A stretch of DNA of 64,000 nt from Ligula intestinalis (GCA_036362985.1 JAYGXS010000003.1:76226890-76290889), one strand, 5' to 3'. Counted from the first letter of the stretch, positions 1 to 12,598 are shown. Notes: generated from the letters alone by a model not told the origin. Numbers and translations are program-made.

Positions 1-321
1 TACTTCCCCCCCTCCCAATAGCTGTTTGCTTTCTACTACCCCCTAATTTTACCCAGCCCGGCCTCCCCCCTGTGTCTCATTTCGATTCATCAGCTCTCCA
101 TGGATGTGGCTTAATGGTGGTTTTCGCTTCACCAGGTGGTGACTGTTGCCAGACATCCGCATGCTCGCAGCATAGCCGATAACCATTGCTGTTTTACGCT
201 AACCAACTGTGCTGTTAACCGGGACCCTGGGGTCGGATCTGCCACCCGAACTCGGTTCCTCACCGGCCCCTCTGCCATATTTGTGCATTTCCTTAGCTTT
301 CTGGCTGACGAAATCATAATT

Positions 322-477
322 CAGTTGACCCAATTGTAAAAATTTTTCGACCTTGGTGGGAGTCCATCCCACACAGTCTCCCCCGCGGTATGTGTTGGAC
401 TCCTGCCGAGGTCGCAAATTTTTCACAATTAGCTCAACTAAATTAGACAAATCTGCCAACCCCCTCCCCCCTAACAA
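322..477. repeat. Short tRNA/SINE-like insertion with 12-bp target duplication
   Basis: The 156-bp insert is bounded by perfect direct repeats GAAATCATAATT at 310-321 and 478-489. Its two ends form an imperfect inverted repeat (AGTTGACCCAATTG...AAATTTTT versus AAATTTTTCACAATTAGCTCAACT). The middle carries a B-box-like ttggactcc and the right side is C-rich. The outer motif TTGACCCAATTGT recurs at 13880 and 14280, where it borders tRNA-like family B repeats. The long target duplication suggests LINE-type mobilisation. Confidence 0.6.
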
Positions 478-582
478 GAAATCATAATTGTCGGTTTATC
501 AACGTTCCTGTCGAATAACCATATCTGCATCGCAGTCCTCTTTAGACTATTCTTGCATTCATGTCTCCCCCTTCCCCCATAG

Positions 583-3487
583 GGTCTCACTCCTCTGCAT
601 GTTGCAGCTCAAGCCGCCAGTGTTGACTTTGTGGAGCTCATAATGTCACAGTTCAGTAAGTTGCCGATCCTGTCCCCCGTTTCGTCTTCTCTTTTCATTT
701 TATTTCTGCATGTATTATCTATACTGCACTGAAAACAATGATCCATTCAGCTGGTCGCGAGAAATAGTCTGTTTCAGTTAGAACTTGTTGTAAAGGTGGC
801 CTAAGCTGCGATATTGCCGTATACGTTACACCTCGTGTGAGCTCCCAAGGAAGAACGCGACAAGAAGCGGACTAAGGTAGAAGTCTTCGAGAAAGCTAGT
901 ACAGCATAATTGAAAGCAAGCGAACCCGTATGTACAAAGTTGGACCAATTAGATGTTAGTCACCAGAAACGCATGATTTTATTGGCTGGGTATGTCATGC
1001 GAGTTGGCATGTTAGTCTACCGCTGGCTGTAGCTGGGCGCGGCGTAACACAGTGCAATTTCTCTGTGTGTGTGTGTGTGTGTGGGCGGACCGGTTGTCTG
1101 GCTTACATTAGAGTCCTGCACCGCCGCGCTGTGCGCGTCGTTGCATGCACTCTGCGTGGGTGGACCGGTGGTCTCGCGTGGGAGCGCCTCGTTAGGGCGG
1201 CGTGTACTTTGAGTTAGACTGGGCCCTTACAGTACCGTCCATGATAGTCTGCAGCGCTATGGTCCATCTGTGGTGGTGGTTCCTGGACGATCAGAATGCT
1301 GTACTTACACACTCCGGTCGGACCCCTTAATAGTCAATGACATTGGGAAGAGTATTTTCAGGCCCTTGAAATGAATTTTGTGTGTCGTGCTGCAGCTCCA
1401 AAAGTTACCTCCGGTTAATTTCATCCAATTGTGTTTGTGTGCGGAGGTGAGGTAGTCGCTTCCTACTGCCTAAGAAACTTATTGCCATTCCACTGCTGTC
1501 TAGTATTTCGAGAGACGGAGGAGGAAAGACAATTTCAGAAGACCGAGCTTTTGGTTTGGTTAATAGATGAATCGCTTTAGTGGCCAGCCCCATGGTGCCC
1601 ACGAGAGTGTCTGACAAGTTGGCTTCTGACATTCTTTGATGAACGTTCATCGGTCGCTAATTGAACTCGTTCGTTCCATGATGCGTTGGGGTTAACTCCC
1701 GAGCTCCGACAGCAGCTGCATAGTGGTTAGTAGTGCAGACAGATTAATACTGCCAGCGCAGACAAGGGAAACTAGAATGGCTATTTCTATCTTTTTAGCC
1801 GTCTTCGGCTGATTATACCTAACCCCAGGTGTTACTGCACCCGAGCCTCGAACCCGCAACCTGTTAGTCGAAAGTCCAAAGCTCTAACCACTGCGCCACA
1901 AGTTCGTTGTTTTGCCCAGTTTGATCAGGAATATTAAAAATGGTAGACGGGCGCTCAGTTGTTGATCAGGAGAGCGTTGAACTTCTGCTCAATAGGTCGC
2001 GGGCTCGGGTCTCGAGTGGTGTACCACCCGGGATTGGATCTGATTGGCTGGTGACGGCTAATTAGCCAGACCAGTCTCCCTTGTATTTGCCAGCAATATT
2101 CATCTGCCTGCACTGCTGGTCACTATGCAGATGCTGGCTGGGCTCGGAAGCGAATCCCGACGCATCACGGGGCGATAAATGTGTCATTTTCTTTGGACAG
2201 AATGCATGTACAATGCAGTTTGGAAACATGAACTAAACTTTATCAGTCGACAGGATTCTAAATACTTCGGTGGTTTAGCAACTTCAAAAACCGAGACCTT
2301 ACGATTTCTTAAACTATAAAATTTGAAGAAAACGCAGCTTTCTACCAAAGAGGTACAAGAAAGAAAAAAATTGTGTTGCATTTGAATTAACAGCTTTAAA
2401 AAATGAGAAAAATGCACACTACTTAGTCATTTTTTTCTAGGAAGGCTAATGGCTGGTGGCCAGAAAAAAGTTGTTCAAATGCTGATTGAAGTATCTTGAG
2501 ATTAAACTGCACCCTAATCAGTATTGCGAACTTACCTGAGTAGTTTATTCTAATGGAAAGCACATTTCAGAATGTTTATTGTCGTTTTAATGAGGTGGAG
2601 AATATACTATAGCGTTGAATTTGTGTAGATGAGAACGATGTTATTTAAAGGGCGGTCGGATGAAGACCCATTTGTCAACGTCAGCTTTTTTTCCTTCGGC
2701 ATAGTGTTCTACTGCTCTTGCAAGGTGTCCGACTAAGCCATCGCAAGTCCTTCCTTTACTCTGAACGTGATTGCACCTGGAAAAGGGGCTTCGTACTGGT
2801 AGTTCTGTTCTTCGGTTATCAAGCCTTGCTTACATCCTACCCGGGTAGTACTGGCCGACTTATTTGGAAATGTGGTATACAGTATGAGATGCCCAGCTAA
2901 AGACTCCCTGTGTCTGACCGGTTTACGTCCTCTTGACCATCACTGCCAACTGTTGTTTTTTTTATCAGATGCGAACCCGGCGGCTCGTGACTACAGCGGT
3001 CGTCTGCCCGTCTCCTATCTTCCGGAGACACCCAACGGCGAAAAACTGAAGAGTAAGCTGGCGGTTCGCACCGCGCCTGCCATAGTGCAGCGTGATCCTG
3101 ACCATCATTTTACCCTTCCCGGTCTTCTGAACCGCCATTTCCACTGACTGAGTCACTCACTCTCTCTGCCTCTGCAGTGTTACTTGCTGTGTTTTCTCCC
3201 GCTCTCCCTCCCCACCAATTTACTCTACAAGCGCCGACCGTCATTCCAGCTTTTGGCACCCTCCCCTCCTATTTTAAATTCTGTGATCTCTTCCCCCTTC
3301 CCCAACCCTTCTCGCGGTGTGCCTATCGCCGACATTTTTCTCTACTCACACTAACCTTGCCATGTGTGCATGTAGCCAACCTCATCCGACAAGAACCATC
3401 CTTCTCACCTGATTTGCTTTTTGCTTATTTTTATATCAGAAAATTTGCAGGGTCAGCTTGGCAGACTGCTCACCGCGAATCCTCTCC
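583..3487 (+). CDS. Ankyrin-repeat protein, SOWAH-like (three internal exons)
   Basis: Three exons join in frame: 583-655, 2969-3052 and 3440-3487. Each has an AG acceptor after a pyrimidine tract and a GT donor (gtaagt, gtaagc, gtgagt); junction phases are 1, 1 and 1. Exon 1 encodes an ankyrin helix pair beginning GLTPLHVAAQ. Exon 2 completes it with NANPAARDYSGRLPVSYL. The spacing from the GLTPLH glycine to the final YL, and the RDYSG...YL ending, match what I recall of the last ankyrin repeat of the Sosondowah (SOWAH/ANKRD) family. Exon 3 encodes a short polar helix, NLQGQLGRLLTANPL. The first exon enters in phase 0 and I see no convincing exon before it, so the 5' part lies outside the window. 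The last exon leaves in phase 1 and can splice to 10408. The ankyrin call is strong and the SOWAH assignment moderate. No expression signal is visible. Confidence 0.6.
1064..1083. repeat. (TG)n microsatellite
   Basis: About ten uninterrupted TG dinucleotides, in the intron of the ankyrin gene. Confidence 0.9.
1650..1930 (-). repeat. SINE family A copy 1
   Basis: Reading on the minus strand: a tRNA-like head with A box (tggcgcagtggttagagc) and B box (gggttcgaggctc), then the family body (ctaaaaagatagaaatagcc), then the tail region containing cgagctccga and agcgac. It pairs head-to-head with the next copy. Confidence 0.75.
1950..2170 (+). repeat. SINE family A copy 2
   Basis: tRNA-like head with B-box-like gcgggctcgggtctcg, then the body signature ggctggtgacggctaattag and ccagtctcccttgt. 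It lies some 20 bp from the head of copy 1, in inverted orientation. Confidence 0.75.
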
Positions 3488-5431
3488 GTGAGTTTATGTG
3501 GCTTTGCTGCGTGAGGCCTTGTGTGCGTGCGCGTGTGACATTCACCAATCCTTTTATGTTTTTTGTGTGTGGCACGCTAACCTGCCAACCGCACAAGCCC
3601 GGTTACTGAAGTGACTTTCATCCATAGCGCCAATGCTAAGCCCTTACAGGAGTTAACTTCTGTTTTTTGTCCGTTTTGCGCCAACCTCTTGTTTGTCCCC
3701 TTTTAAAATGGTATTTAGACGTGACTTGATTCTAGCAGAAGTTTTCCATCTGACCCATATACTTCTTTTCGCACCCATTGACAAAAACAAACATCGGAAA
3801 GAGGGTCGAATATAATGCATTATTTTGAGCTTTCGAAGTCTGCTAACGATTTATTATAGGGCTCTGTCTGCTCTTTACATTGCGTAACTGCCTACTAATA
3901 TCGTACTAGTAACCACTTTTATTTTACTAATTTGACCTCGGTCGTGTTTCGCACCACAATAGTACAATACTGTCCGGAGTCTTTCTCAACTTTATCCAGT
4001 TCAGCCAAGCCGGCCACTTCCGGTGTCACTAAGACTCTTCGTTCACCGTGGTGGCGGGCTTCAGTGAGGTGATTGATCTGCTCTCTGGAGTTTGGCTGCC
4101 TAGGGCCGGGTCTACGTGGTTTATAATCCATCAAATTATCCTAATACTACTGAATTTTCTGCGCTCTTGTCCTGCTCTAGGCGTGGTCACAGTAAACCGT
4201 GACAATTTCATTCCGTTTGACTTAAGTGGCAAATGCGTTTAGTCCTATTTGGACAAATGATCGATGTTTGACATTGAGGTCAAAAACTATGCATCCTATG
4301 CTTGCGAAGGAGTTTCAAATGCCGCTGGAAAATCGTTTCTAATGAAATGAGCATACAGATCGCATGGAATTCGTATTGGCCTTCAGAGTTCCACAGCGCG
4401 ACGCGTAACCTGTCTGATCCGCCTACTTGGGACCGAAGCACGTCGCTCAATTAGTAATTTGAGGATGAGTAAATAGTACAGTGTCCTATCGCTATGTTGG
4501 TCATATGGGCAGCCAGTCCGGCCTCCTACATCCTCTAGCAGACCCTTCGCATTAGAGGGACGAACGCATGCATTGTCATCTGGAAAGATGCCCTTGGACC
4601 TCGAACTAGATAATAATGTCTCACCTCTCAGAGCACTCCTGCAGTTGATTGTCTTATAGATTTTCTTGCCTTGTCGTGATCTACAATATTGCGCAAGCAC
4701 GATCGAAAGCATAAGTTAGCAGGTTTGAATTTCCGAAAGTTAATTTGCTGTGCCCCAGAAAAAAACAAAGGTTTCCTGCACGTAACTTCCTCTAGGGACA
4801 GAGTTGATTGTTGGGGATGTCTGTCCTGCAGCGGTAACTGGTGGAACCACTAGTCTAGGAAACATTTTCTGTTACCTTTGTCTGCGGGGTAATGAATAAA
4901 TGCAATCGGCCTATGCATCACCTAGACACATGCGACTTTCGGAGCAGTCAATAAGCTCGAAATCGTCTGGGCAACGGCGGTCACCTCGATGGCAATGCGA
5001 GATGCGACCTGTGGCCTTAGATGCCTATCTACGGGAATTATGTGTTCAGTGACGCTTGCGTTCCATTCCCTGAATTCGTCTATAACAAGTGAGTGGGACG
5101 TCAGTCAGGGTCCTGGCCAATCAACTCTTTACTCGCCGACCTAAATTTCTTGCTGAGAAGCTGAAAACAAAAATTGTTGGTCCGAGCGGAACGCGGCGGC
5201 GTCGAGGCGGTTAACTAGAGGCACGGGAAAGCTGACTGAGCTCGTCTTCGGTCTGTGGGATGGTTTACCAGTGAATTCGATTTATCCCGCTCGTATTCCC
5301 TTGTGACGAGGTTAACAAGCAGAATGCATTCGATATACTCAGTATTGCCGACTGCCGTTACAAATAAGACGACTCTTACACCTGTAAGCCATTTCGTGAG
5401 CTCCCAGTAACCAACAACTCAGAAGAGAATT

Positions 5432-5989
5432 CGGCAAAATAGCTTATGCAGACCCACTTATTAATCCCTATTTCCAGCATTTGTCCTGAAAAAATGGTAG
5501 TTATAGTTTTGAGGGGTGGGGAAATCGGATAGACAGAGAAGTAAGTGTAAAGTGAAAAAAAATTTAGTTGAAGTTGCTCCCCGCGGCGGCTGGGAGTAAA
5601 TTGTTCCGCATGTAAATTGAAGGTGTGTGCGACACTCGCGCCGGGGACTATACTAATCTAACTCCAGAACGGGAAGTTAGACCTCATTTAAATTGAAGTA
5701 GACGACCTAACCATCGTTTTAATTTTTAGGGAAATTCAGGAAACCTACAATTTGATAATCGGGTTTTTACACAATGAATTAAAAGATAATCCAAATTAGG
5801 AAAGTATAAAGCTATAAATCAACGACACTTCCAAATATAGTAAAATAAAAATGCAGTTAGCATTTATTAAAGTATATTCCTCTGCGTGTCCTAATTCCCC
5901 ACCCATAAAACCCTATAACCACCGTTTTCGTAGGAAAACACGTAAGGAGTAGGGATTAATAAGTGTGCATACATAACCTACTGTTGCCG
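5432..5989. mobile_element. Non-autonomous TIR DNA transposon (MITE-like), copy I
   Basis: 558 bp bounded by the direct repeat AGAATT (5426-5431 and 5990-5995), which I read as the target-site duplication. The two ends are imperfect inverted repeats for about 80 bp, beginning cggcaa...tagcttatg on the left and, in reverse complement, cggcaacagtaggttatg on the right. The interior has no ORF. The whole unit is collinear with 40543-41091. Confidence 0.75.
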
Positions 5990-6770
5990 AGAATTTGAAT
6001 CTAAGCCCGATTGATGGTATTTCCTCCGAAAACTTCGAAGATGCTCCAGTTGAAAGGATGGAATCCTAAACACACCACTACTAGAACTGTGCAAATGGTG
6101 TAGTTTGACATCGGTGTTTATTTTGAGAAAGGGGTCCGTCCTCACCCCATGCAACTCTAGAGTTCGTCTTATTTTCGCTATATAATTAATGAAGGTAGTT
6201 TGGAGAAATTAATTTCTTAACAACGGTCGAACGCCCGCGATTCGGGTTAGGGGTGCGTGTACCTTATATGAGCCCTGACGCTAACTCTTATTATGAATGA
6301 AACCGATAATTGGTTGCACCTCCTGAATTTCGCTATCGTCCCTGACGCCCGAAAGTTCTCCTGGCTACCGGCGCACCCTAAGTGGAAAAGTGTATAATAT
6401 TTTATTTGATTAATGCTACCACTATCGCACGACCAAGTCTACAGCGAATACTTCCTCATTCGATATTCCTTGCCATATCGTCAGGAATTGAGGTATCTAG
6501 GGTAATAGACGTAGTTTTTAAGAGAAATTATTTTGGCAATTTTAAGCTGTCCTGTTGGTATTTTTAATGTTCTCGAAATTCGCTTAGAATTGCTTCGCCC
6601 CACATACCCAATAGCGGTGTTTTATTGATGGATTTAAGGGAGGAGGTACAAATACAAGGGTTCCAAACGGCAGTTATAGAAAACCCTGCTGAAGTCTTTA
6701 ATTTGAGTCCGATTTAGCCTAATACAGTCGCGACTGTTGATATGTGTTTCTTTTCCTTTCATCCTCCCCG

Positions 6771-6809
6771 GAAGAGGAAGAAGAAGAAGAAGAAGAAGAA
6801 GAAGAAGGA
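6771..6809. repeat. (GAA)n microsatellite
   Basis: A near-perfect GAA/AGA triplet run, inside the 3' region of the Penelope-like fragment. Confidence 0.9.
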
Positions 6810-7097
6810 AAGACGATTTCTGGGACCGATGTGTATTTTGGCTGACGTTTCTAAAGCGTACTCGCTTCCATCGCCAGAGCGTGTTGTTTGTAATCCTGTT
6901 CGCGTCAAATGAATGTCTGACCAGTAGCTTTGCCTGATGCCCATGTGTCAATCGATTGCACCGATCGATTTTCGTGGCTGTTTGAATCGCTCGCGGCCTC
7001 ACTGGCGTCTTCATGAGCTGTGTCAAGTCGTTTTTGTGTCTCGTGAGCGTTTCCACTCTCCTTGTTCGCGGCTGCCCTGCGCCGTTCTGAGCCGATG

Positions 7098-7436
7098 TTA
7101 GCCTTTGTGGAGCGCTTGGTAGGCGGGATGAAGGTCCATGGCTCTCTTTAGTGTGCCAATCGAGGACCAACTTTCTAGCAGCAATCTAGCCATCTTGTTG
7201 TCGGCTCGGCCTATTGACCTTGCTATTTCAAAGGCGAATGTGTGTTCCTTCTGCTTTACGTGGTCATAGACCAAAAACAGCTTACCCTGGAGGTTGATTG
7301 TGAGCTGATGCTCATGCAACCTTGTGCCAAGGCGTCTGCCCGTTTCACCGACATACCTTGCAGTGCAGTCTTTGCATGGTATGCTGTAGACCACTGCTGT
7401 TTGTTCTGTCAAAGGTAGCGGGTGTTTGGGCCTGGC
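7098..7436 (-). pseudogene. GIY-YIG endonuclease domain of a Penelope-like retroelement
   Basis: The frame is open across about 110 codons, with leading RPKHPLPLTEQ. The YS-I and YVGET pair corresponds to the GIY and YIG motifs, followed by Arg (GRRLGTRLHEH) and a downstream Glu in ARLLLESW. In the family this domain nicks DNA for integration. The RT is absent, so the fragment is not autonomous. The frame is intact where seen, suggesting modest age. Confidence 0.75.
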
Positions 7437-8464
7437 GATTCGCTGTCTGCTGTGTTTATTGTGGCTACTTTAAACGCATTCAGTAACAATTCTTTTGAGG
7501 TGTCAACATGCGAAGTCATACAACCGTGGGATGACCAGAAAGCGATGAACTCCCGAATTCCTGTCTGATGCTCCTTTACCTAGGATATCAAGGGAAATTG
7601 TCGGTTATTTTTGAAGTGTTTGCTTCTGTGGCTCATTCTTTTGTCCTTTTTTGCATGCACAACTTACCTAAATTAGATCGAAACAGTTGTTCTTTTGTCA
7701 AATAGTGCAGATAAATAACTATTACGGATAACCTAGGGAATTAACTTGGCCCTTTATTGAGGGGGCTCAAAAATGCACATTAGACGCCTAGTACTGGTGG
7801 ATTAACGGTGACCCATATGAGGACGGCATTGGACTCATGCAGCTGCCGACAAGTATAACAACTTGGGTAGCCTCACAATGCCAGTGTAATTAAACAGCTT
7901 TTAGAAGTGAGCATATTGACTGCGACAGTACAGAACCTTTGAAATCGAAAGTTTGAAAAACCAAAGAGGGTTAACAATTTATCGCGCTTTACTGTGGGCT
8001 CTGATTAAACACTAAGCTACTAAAATGTACCTGCGCGCACCGCAACCTGGAGGTTACTCCAATTCGTGGCTATGCAATCTCGCGCCTCGCGAAATCTCGT
8101 TGGTTAGAGTAACGCCTATTGCGTTGACATCAAGGTCCACGAGAAAATCAATGAACTGGCCACATTCAGAGGACACAAAGGTTGAGTTGCAAGCGCTGTA
8201 GCACTACGAAATCTGGCAGTGGTTGCCTTTCCACAGAGCCCTTTACCGTAAGTCACCTCTAATGAAACCAAATGCGCATGAAAAAAGCTTTTATTGAATG
8301 AACCGCAAAGCAGCGCAGGAAATTCCTTGGCGTTTGTGCCTCACTCGCCGCCGTTTGATATTGCCCATGCGCGTAAGTCTTACTTTATTAATTGTGCCCT
8401 CACGGGTTTCACGCAATGCATGCCTCAAAAGATATGCATGTACATACAGCCTTATCGTTGCTTA

Positions 8465-8630
8465 TTGTCGCAATGGTTAAAACGCTGAACTTCTTTTAAA
8501 CATATCATGGGTTTAAGCCTCGATTGGGACACCAACTGGGATTGAGTATGGCTGCCTGGTGACGGCTGATAAACCAGAAATGTCCATCTAAGTCTCTATT
8601 TTATTTGTAGATAATGCTAAGTTACCGTCA
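8465..8630 (+). repeat. SINE family A copy 3 (decayed)
   Basis: Contains gcaatggttaaaacgctgaac (A-box-like) and the body signature ggctgcctggtgacggctg with aaaccagaaatg. Confidence 0.6.
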
Positions 8631-10407
8631 TTCATGATGTTACGAAAGGTTTATTTCCGAAAAAATCCCTACAAAAACATTAATTTAAAAAGTTGGCTCA
8701 TTTTGTTAGGGTGAGTGGTGTGCACTAAAAATGCCACACCACAAGGGAATATTGCACCGAGAATGTTGTGAACTACGTAACTCGTGCACTTGTCATTGAA
8801 TATTCTACATGTAGATTACCACGACACATCCGCCACGCTTGATGACAAGGCAAACGAGCTTTTTGTTTATTAAAATCGTTAAAAATCTAAATAACCACCA
8901 AACAGACACAGTGGAGACTGGACTGCTCGTTCCTAGCACCGTCGCCACTATCAGCAAACCTCTAGTGTGCAAGGTGCGGCATCTGAACCTGCGCTCAGTT
9001 GGTTAAGGAGTCTCTTCCCTTCGGTTAATTACACCTTTGAATAGTCTGACTGCTATGGATGCGGTACACATCCACGTAGAACTAACGCGGACTAATCCGA
9101 CCAGAAAGCCAGATGGGCTAATTATAACCTCCTGCAGGCAGCCAAACTGTCGGGTGTGCTATGACTAAATTACAAAGCTTTCATTATTTCTGCATGCAGA
9201 ACGGTGGTCTGGTTGCAGGTATGGCGTATATTGATTAATTAAGTCCGTACAAGTTGAAGGATTTGGGAAACCCGCCCTGGGCAGGGTTCGGGAAAACGTG
9301 GAATGTTGGAGGATGGCCAGTCCGTACATAGAAGTTATGATCACGTGACTTTGAGCGTTTGCATGCCACGCGCAGGTGTCCTCGGTACGGGTGGCATACG
9401 GTTTAGCCATACTGGTAACTTTTACTAGGGAAATCGTTCAGACAACGGGGTGCTTGTGTTGCGAAAGTAGAAGTATGCTGCAAAATCAACGTTTGGCAGT
9501 CTGAGGTCTGTGAATCTATCAGTTTCTTGCGGCTATCTCTAACATGCTTTCAAATAATATTCACATGCTTTTTCCTCTTCTGCTATTATCTTTGTAAATG
9601 GCTTGATTAACTCTCAACCTCTTCGTTCGCTCTATGCTTCTCGAATATCTCTGAAAACGGCACCAGATGAATGAGAGAAGAGCGGGTGTATTAGATTCAG
9701 CGCAAGTTCACCATTGTTATCAGTAAACAACCGACCTTGCGTCCCTCTTACTGCACCTCCTAGGGTACTCAAAGGTTCTATAGGATAATGAAAGTTATGT
9801 TTACATGTCTTATTAAACTGAGCGCGCGATAACAAAATTGAAATTTCGAAATTTGTGAGAGCTTGATAAACCCTCATAAACCGGCATTAATACATATGTG
9901 AAACATTTGAAGTAACAATGAAAACCTTAAGTGAATTTTAAACTTAAAGGACATGTGGTAAGAACTATTCGTTTTCTCAAAAATACGGAATCATTTTGTA
10001 ATTGTGACCAATAAGTGTAACAGAATTGTCAGGGGAAATCCTTAACGCACGATTTTGCGGAAGGTAAAAGAACTTTCACTAAATTACTTTATCGATATTT
10101 CTGCTCTTTAATTACAATTTATTTCAGATCTTCCTTGAAATTCTGACGGATACTTCGTGGGTATACGTGTTTTAAAGTTTATTTTGCATTAATCAAGATT
10201 ATTTTCGACGAGTTTACCAAACCCTCAAAAAGCTACTTCGTATGGATATGGCCGTTTATGGTCATATTTGTCGACTAATTCAATCTTAAAAACTCATTGC
10301 CGAGGAAGTCGGCTGCTTTAATAACCCCAAACGTTGGCATAGTACATCCACATATTACATTGCACTCCGTTCCATACTGCCCTTCCTCTCATTTCTGACT
10401 GCGGCAG

Positions 10408-12598
10408 TCCACTTCCTGGCCGGGAAGCTGGTGGATGTCACTGCCAAGGTCTCCACTGTTGCCACTGATGGAATCCACCTGACTTCCACTAATCGCCAAC
10501 TCGTGAAGGCCCAGAAGGAGGCGATGGAACAGCTGAAGACGGAGTCTGGTGGTGGTGGCGGCGGTGGCATGTTCTGCGGCCTGGCCTCCTGCACCAGCGG
10601 GACCAGTGGATGGGATGATCGGCGACGCTCCAAGACTCCTATGAAGCGCACAACGCTTCCTCGACCAAGGTCAAAAAGTACCCTATCTAGCCCTTCCATG
10701 AAGAAGGCAGAAAAGCTGCATCATAACCCGTCGGATTCGCGCGCCCGGCTGGCCTACTCCTCTCCTTCACAAGCTCTCGAGGTTAATCAGGACGTGGGCT
10801 CGAACCTCGGCGCCCGCCAGAAATCTCTCAATGCAGATCAGCAGCAAAAAGACCCACTGGACAATGATCTCACCAATCAAATCTACTCCAGCATCCGCTT
10901 GAGGCGGGAACAAATGAGCGACCGGTACAATCCAATGGCTTCCAGGCCATCGTCGATTGAGGTAGTGGTCCACCTGTACAATTAGCTCTTGAAATGTTAA
11001 TCTGAAATGTGCTTTTCATTCACAAATAGTACTTAATTAAGACTATGCTGAATGATCAATTTGCGGTAACTTGACCATGGTAGCCATTTTAATTGTCTGA
11101 TAATCATCAACAATAGAAAACTAAATCCAATCTCCCTGTCTGGTGGCTGTGTCTGGTTCTTCTTCAGCAAAATTACAGCTCTTTCTATATAATGCATGAC
11201 ATTTGGTGGTGCCTGCTTGAATCTAATATTCGAAGTTGGCATTACTTTAGGCTTTACTTTGAGTTCACCGTCCTTGTTGCCTCTTTACATAGGAAGATAC
11301 GAATACACTCGATAGAAACCCCAGTGCCTCCTTCCACCGTCGCATGAACAGAGGATCGCCTGACGACCCATCGAATGCCGAGTGGGCGACAGAGATGTAT
11401 GCTAGTATCAGAAGAAATCGTGAACATTTGAACCAAGGGTTGCTGCCGAACTTTCCGGATGCCGAGGTAAGGCCGTCGGGAAAATCAGGCTCAGTAAGCA
11501 TCCTCTTTAGACTATTATGTGCTGATATAACCTCACTAGGTCTGCTTGATTTACTATGTAATTAAGTCCAACTTGCCACAGGTGACAGTTCGAACGGTGA
11601 TTACGACGATCTACACCACCTGCTTCAGCAAGCTGGAGGTAGGCTCGGCGGCTTGCATTGCACCTACCACACTCTCTCTCTGTCCTCACTGATCTAGGGT
11701 CGCTGTCATGAACAAGTCAGCAAGATCGGAGGTGGAAGGGGGCACAGGTAGCTGGCGTGGCCGGAGCCACCCCTAAGCGGGCCGCCAAACCTCACCCGGA
11801 TTTCATGGAGTGAGAGTGCCATAGGGGTCACCAAAAAGTGTATTATAATTTACTTTTTAATCAATATTCATTGTCCTGAGTACGCAATGATGAATCAGTC
11901 TTCGGGAGCACTGCAGACTTTGCCTCTCAATTCTTTTTATCGATGAATATAAGTTTCATTGCTTCCAAATAACAAGCAAAATGATGAGTCTAAAAGATTA
12001 CGGTCTACCTTTGTTGTTTAATAAAATGCAATAATCCAGAATCCATTTCCTTCTTATGTTTTCATTTCAGATTACTTGATTATTAATTTATACACTTTTA
12101 TTTATTTAGCCAACGATTAATTATTAATAAAACTAGTTTGCATCAGTTGCAGTTTCGAAAATTGGTCACTCAGCTGTCGCTATCGGTTCACTGTTCCTTT
12201 TGCAACACACAATTTTACAACTTGCGCGCTGATTTTTAAACTGAATAGCATACTTAAACAGCATAATTGATATTTACGTTGTTCCTTATTCCTACCTTTA
12301 CATTTTCCTACTATTTGCCACTTTCCCTACCCATATTAAACAAACCACCAGTTTGGATTTTTCTCATTAAGCCAGCGTTTCCGATGCTTGTCATAAAGAT
12401 GCCTCTCTCAATAATGTAGAATCACTTTTTATTCAAACGCTCTGGTTTCAGAGTCCAACCAGTGAGCAGTCAATGTCGCCAAGGCCCGCAGTGAGGACCC
12501 GCGTTGCTGTACGGCCTGCGTTGCCGCCCAACATTCGACCACGCATCAAAACGCTCACCATGACCGAAACACCAGACGCCTCGGAAGAACATTCATAG
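10408..12598 (+). CDS. C-terminal exons of a low-complexity protein, possibly the 3' part of the SOWAH-like gene
   Basis: Four exons join in phase 0: 10408-10961, 11293-11466, 11582-11638 and 12452-12598 (stop TAG at 12596-12598). The first begins after ctgactgcggcag with two bases of a split codon, which fits the phase-1 donor at 3487. The protein starts HFLAGKLVDVTAKV, then has an amphipathic stretch (RQLVKAQKEAMEQL), seven glycines, a Ser/Arg/Pro-rich linker and two related motifs, NQIYSSIRLRREQM (exon 1) and TEMYASIRRNREHL (exon 2). The last exon is Arg/Pro-rich and ends DASEEHS. I do not recognise the domain. A poly(A) signal (AATAAA) lies near 12797. An alternative exon after gatctag (~11699) would end at TAG near 11750. 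It could be a separate gene; the link upstream rests only on strand, phase and absence of a competing start. Confidence 0.5.

Larger units (their letters stand above)
656..2968 (+). other. Intron between ankyrin exons, with repeats
   Basis: No coding stretch is convincing. It holds a (TG)n run at 1064-1083 and the head-to-head SINE A pair at 1650-2170. The ORFs on either strand at 2184-2900 are short and lack recognisable motifs. Confidence 0.5.
6634..7440 (-). mobile_element. Penelope-like element, 3' fragment with GIY-YIG endonuclease
   Basis: On the minus strand the reading frame from about 7436 to 7098 encodes VVYSIPCKDCTARYVGETGR followed by a LHEHQ segment. This is the GIY-YIG endonuclease signature with the CxxC-type insertion (SIPCKDC) typical of Penelope-like retroelements. 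It ends at a stop at 7098, and the 3' tail continues to about 6634, including a CTT/GAA run. No reverse transcriptase is found upstream, so this is a 5'-truncated copy. It lies antisense within the long intron or gap of the ankyrin gene. Confidence 0.8.
3488..10407 (+). other. Long intron or intergenic stretch
   Basis: No further ankyrin-gene exon was identified. Supported content: a DNA transposon (5432-5989), a Penelope-like fragment (6634-7440), a GAA run (6771-6809) and a SINE A copy (8465-8630). A tRNA A-box-like sequence near 8975 lacks a B box. A possible alternative terminal exon at 4182-4242 is phase-compatible with 3487 but short and unsupported. Confidence 0.4.

Noticed and set aside
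4182..4242. Possible terminal exon of the ankyrin gene after tgctctag
   Set aside because: Phase-compatible, but only about 20 codons with no motif; 10408 is a better next exon.
10355..10699. Minus-strand frame with a proline run
   Set aside because: Shadow of the glycine-encoding run of the plus-strand exon 10408-10961.
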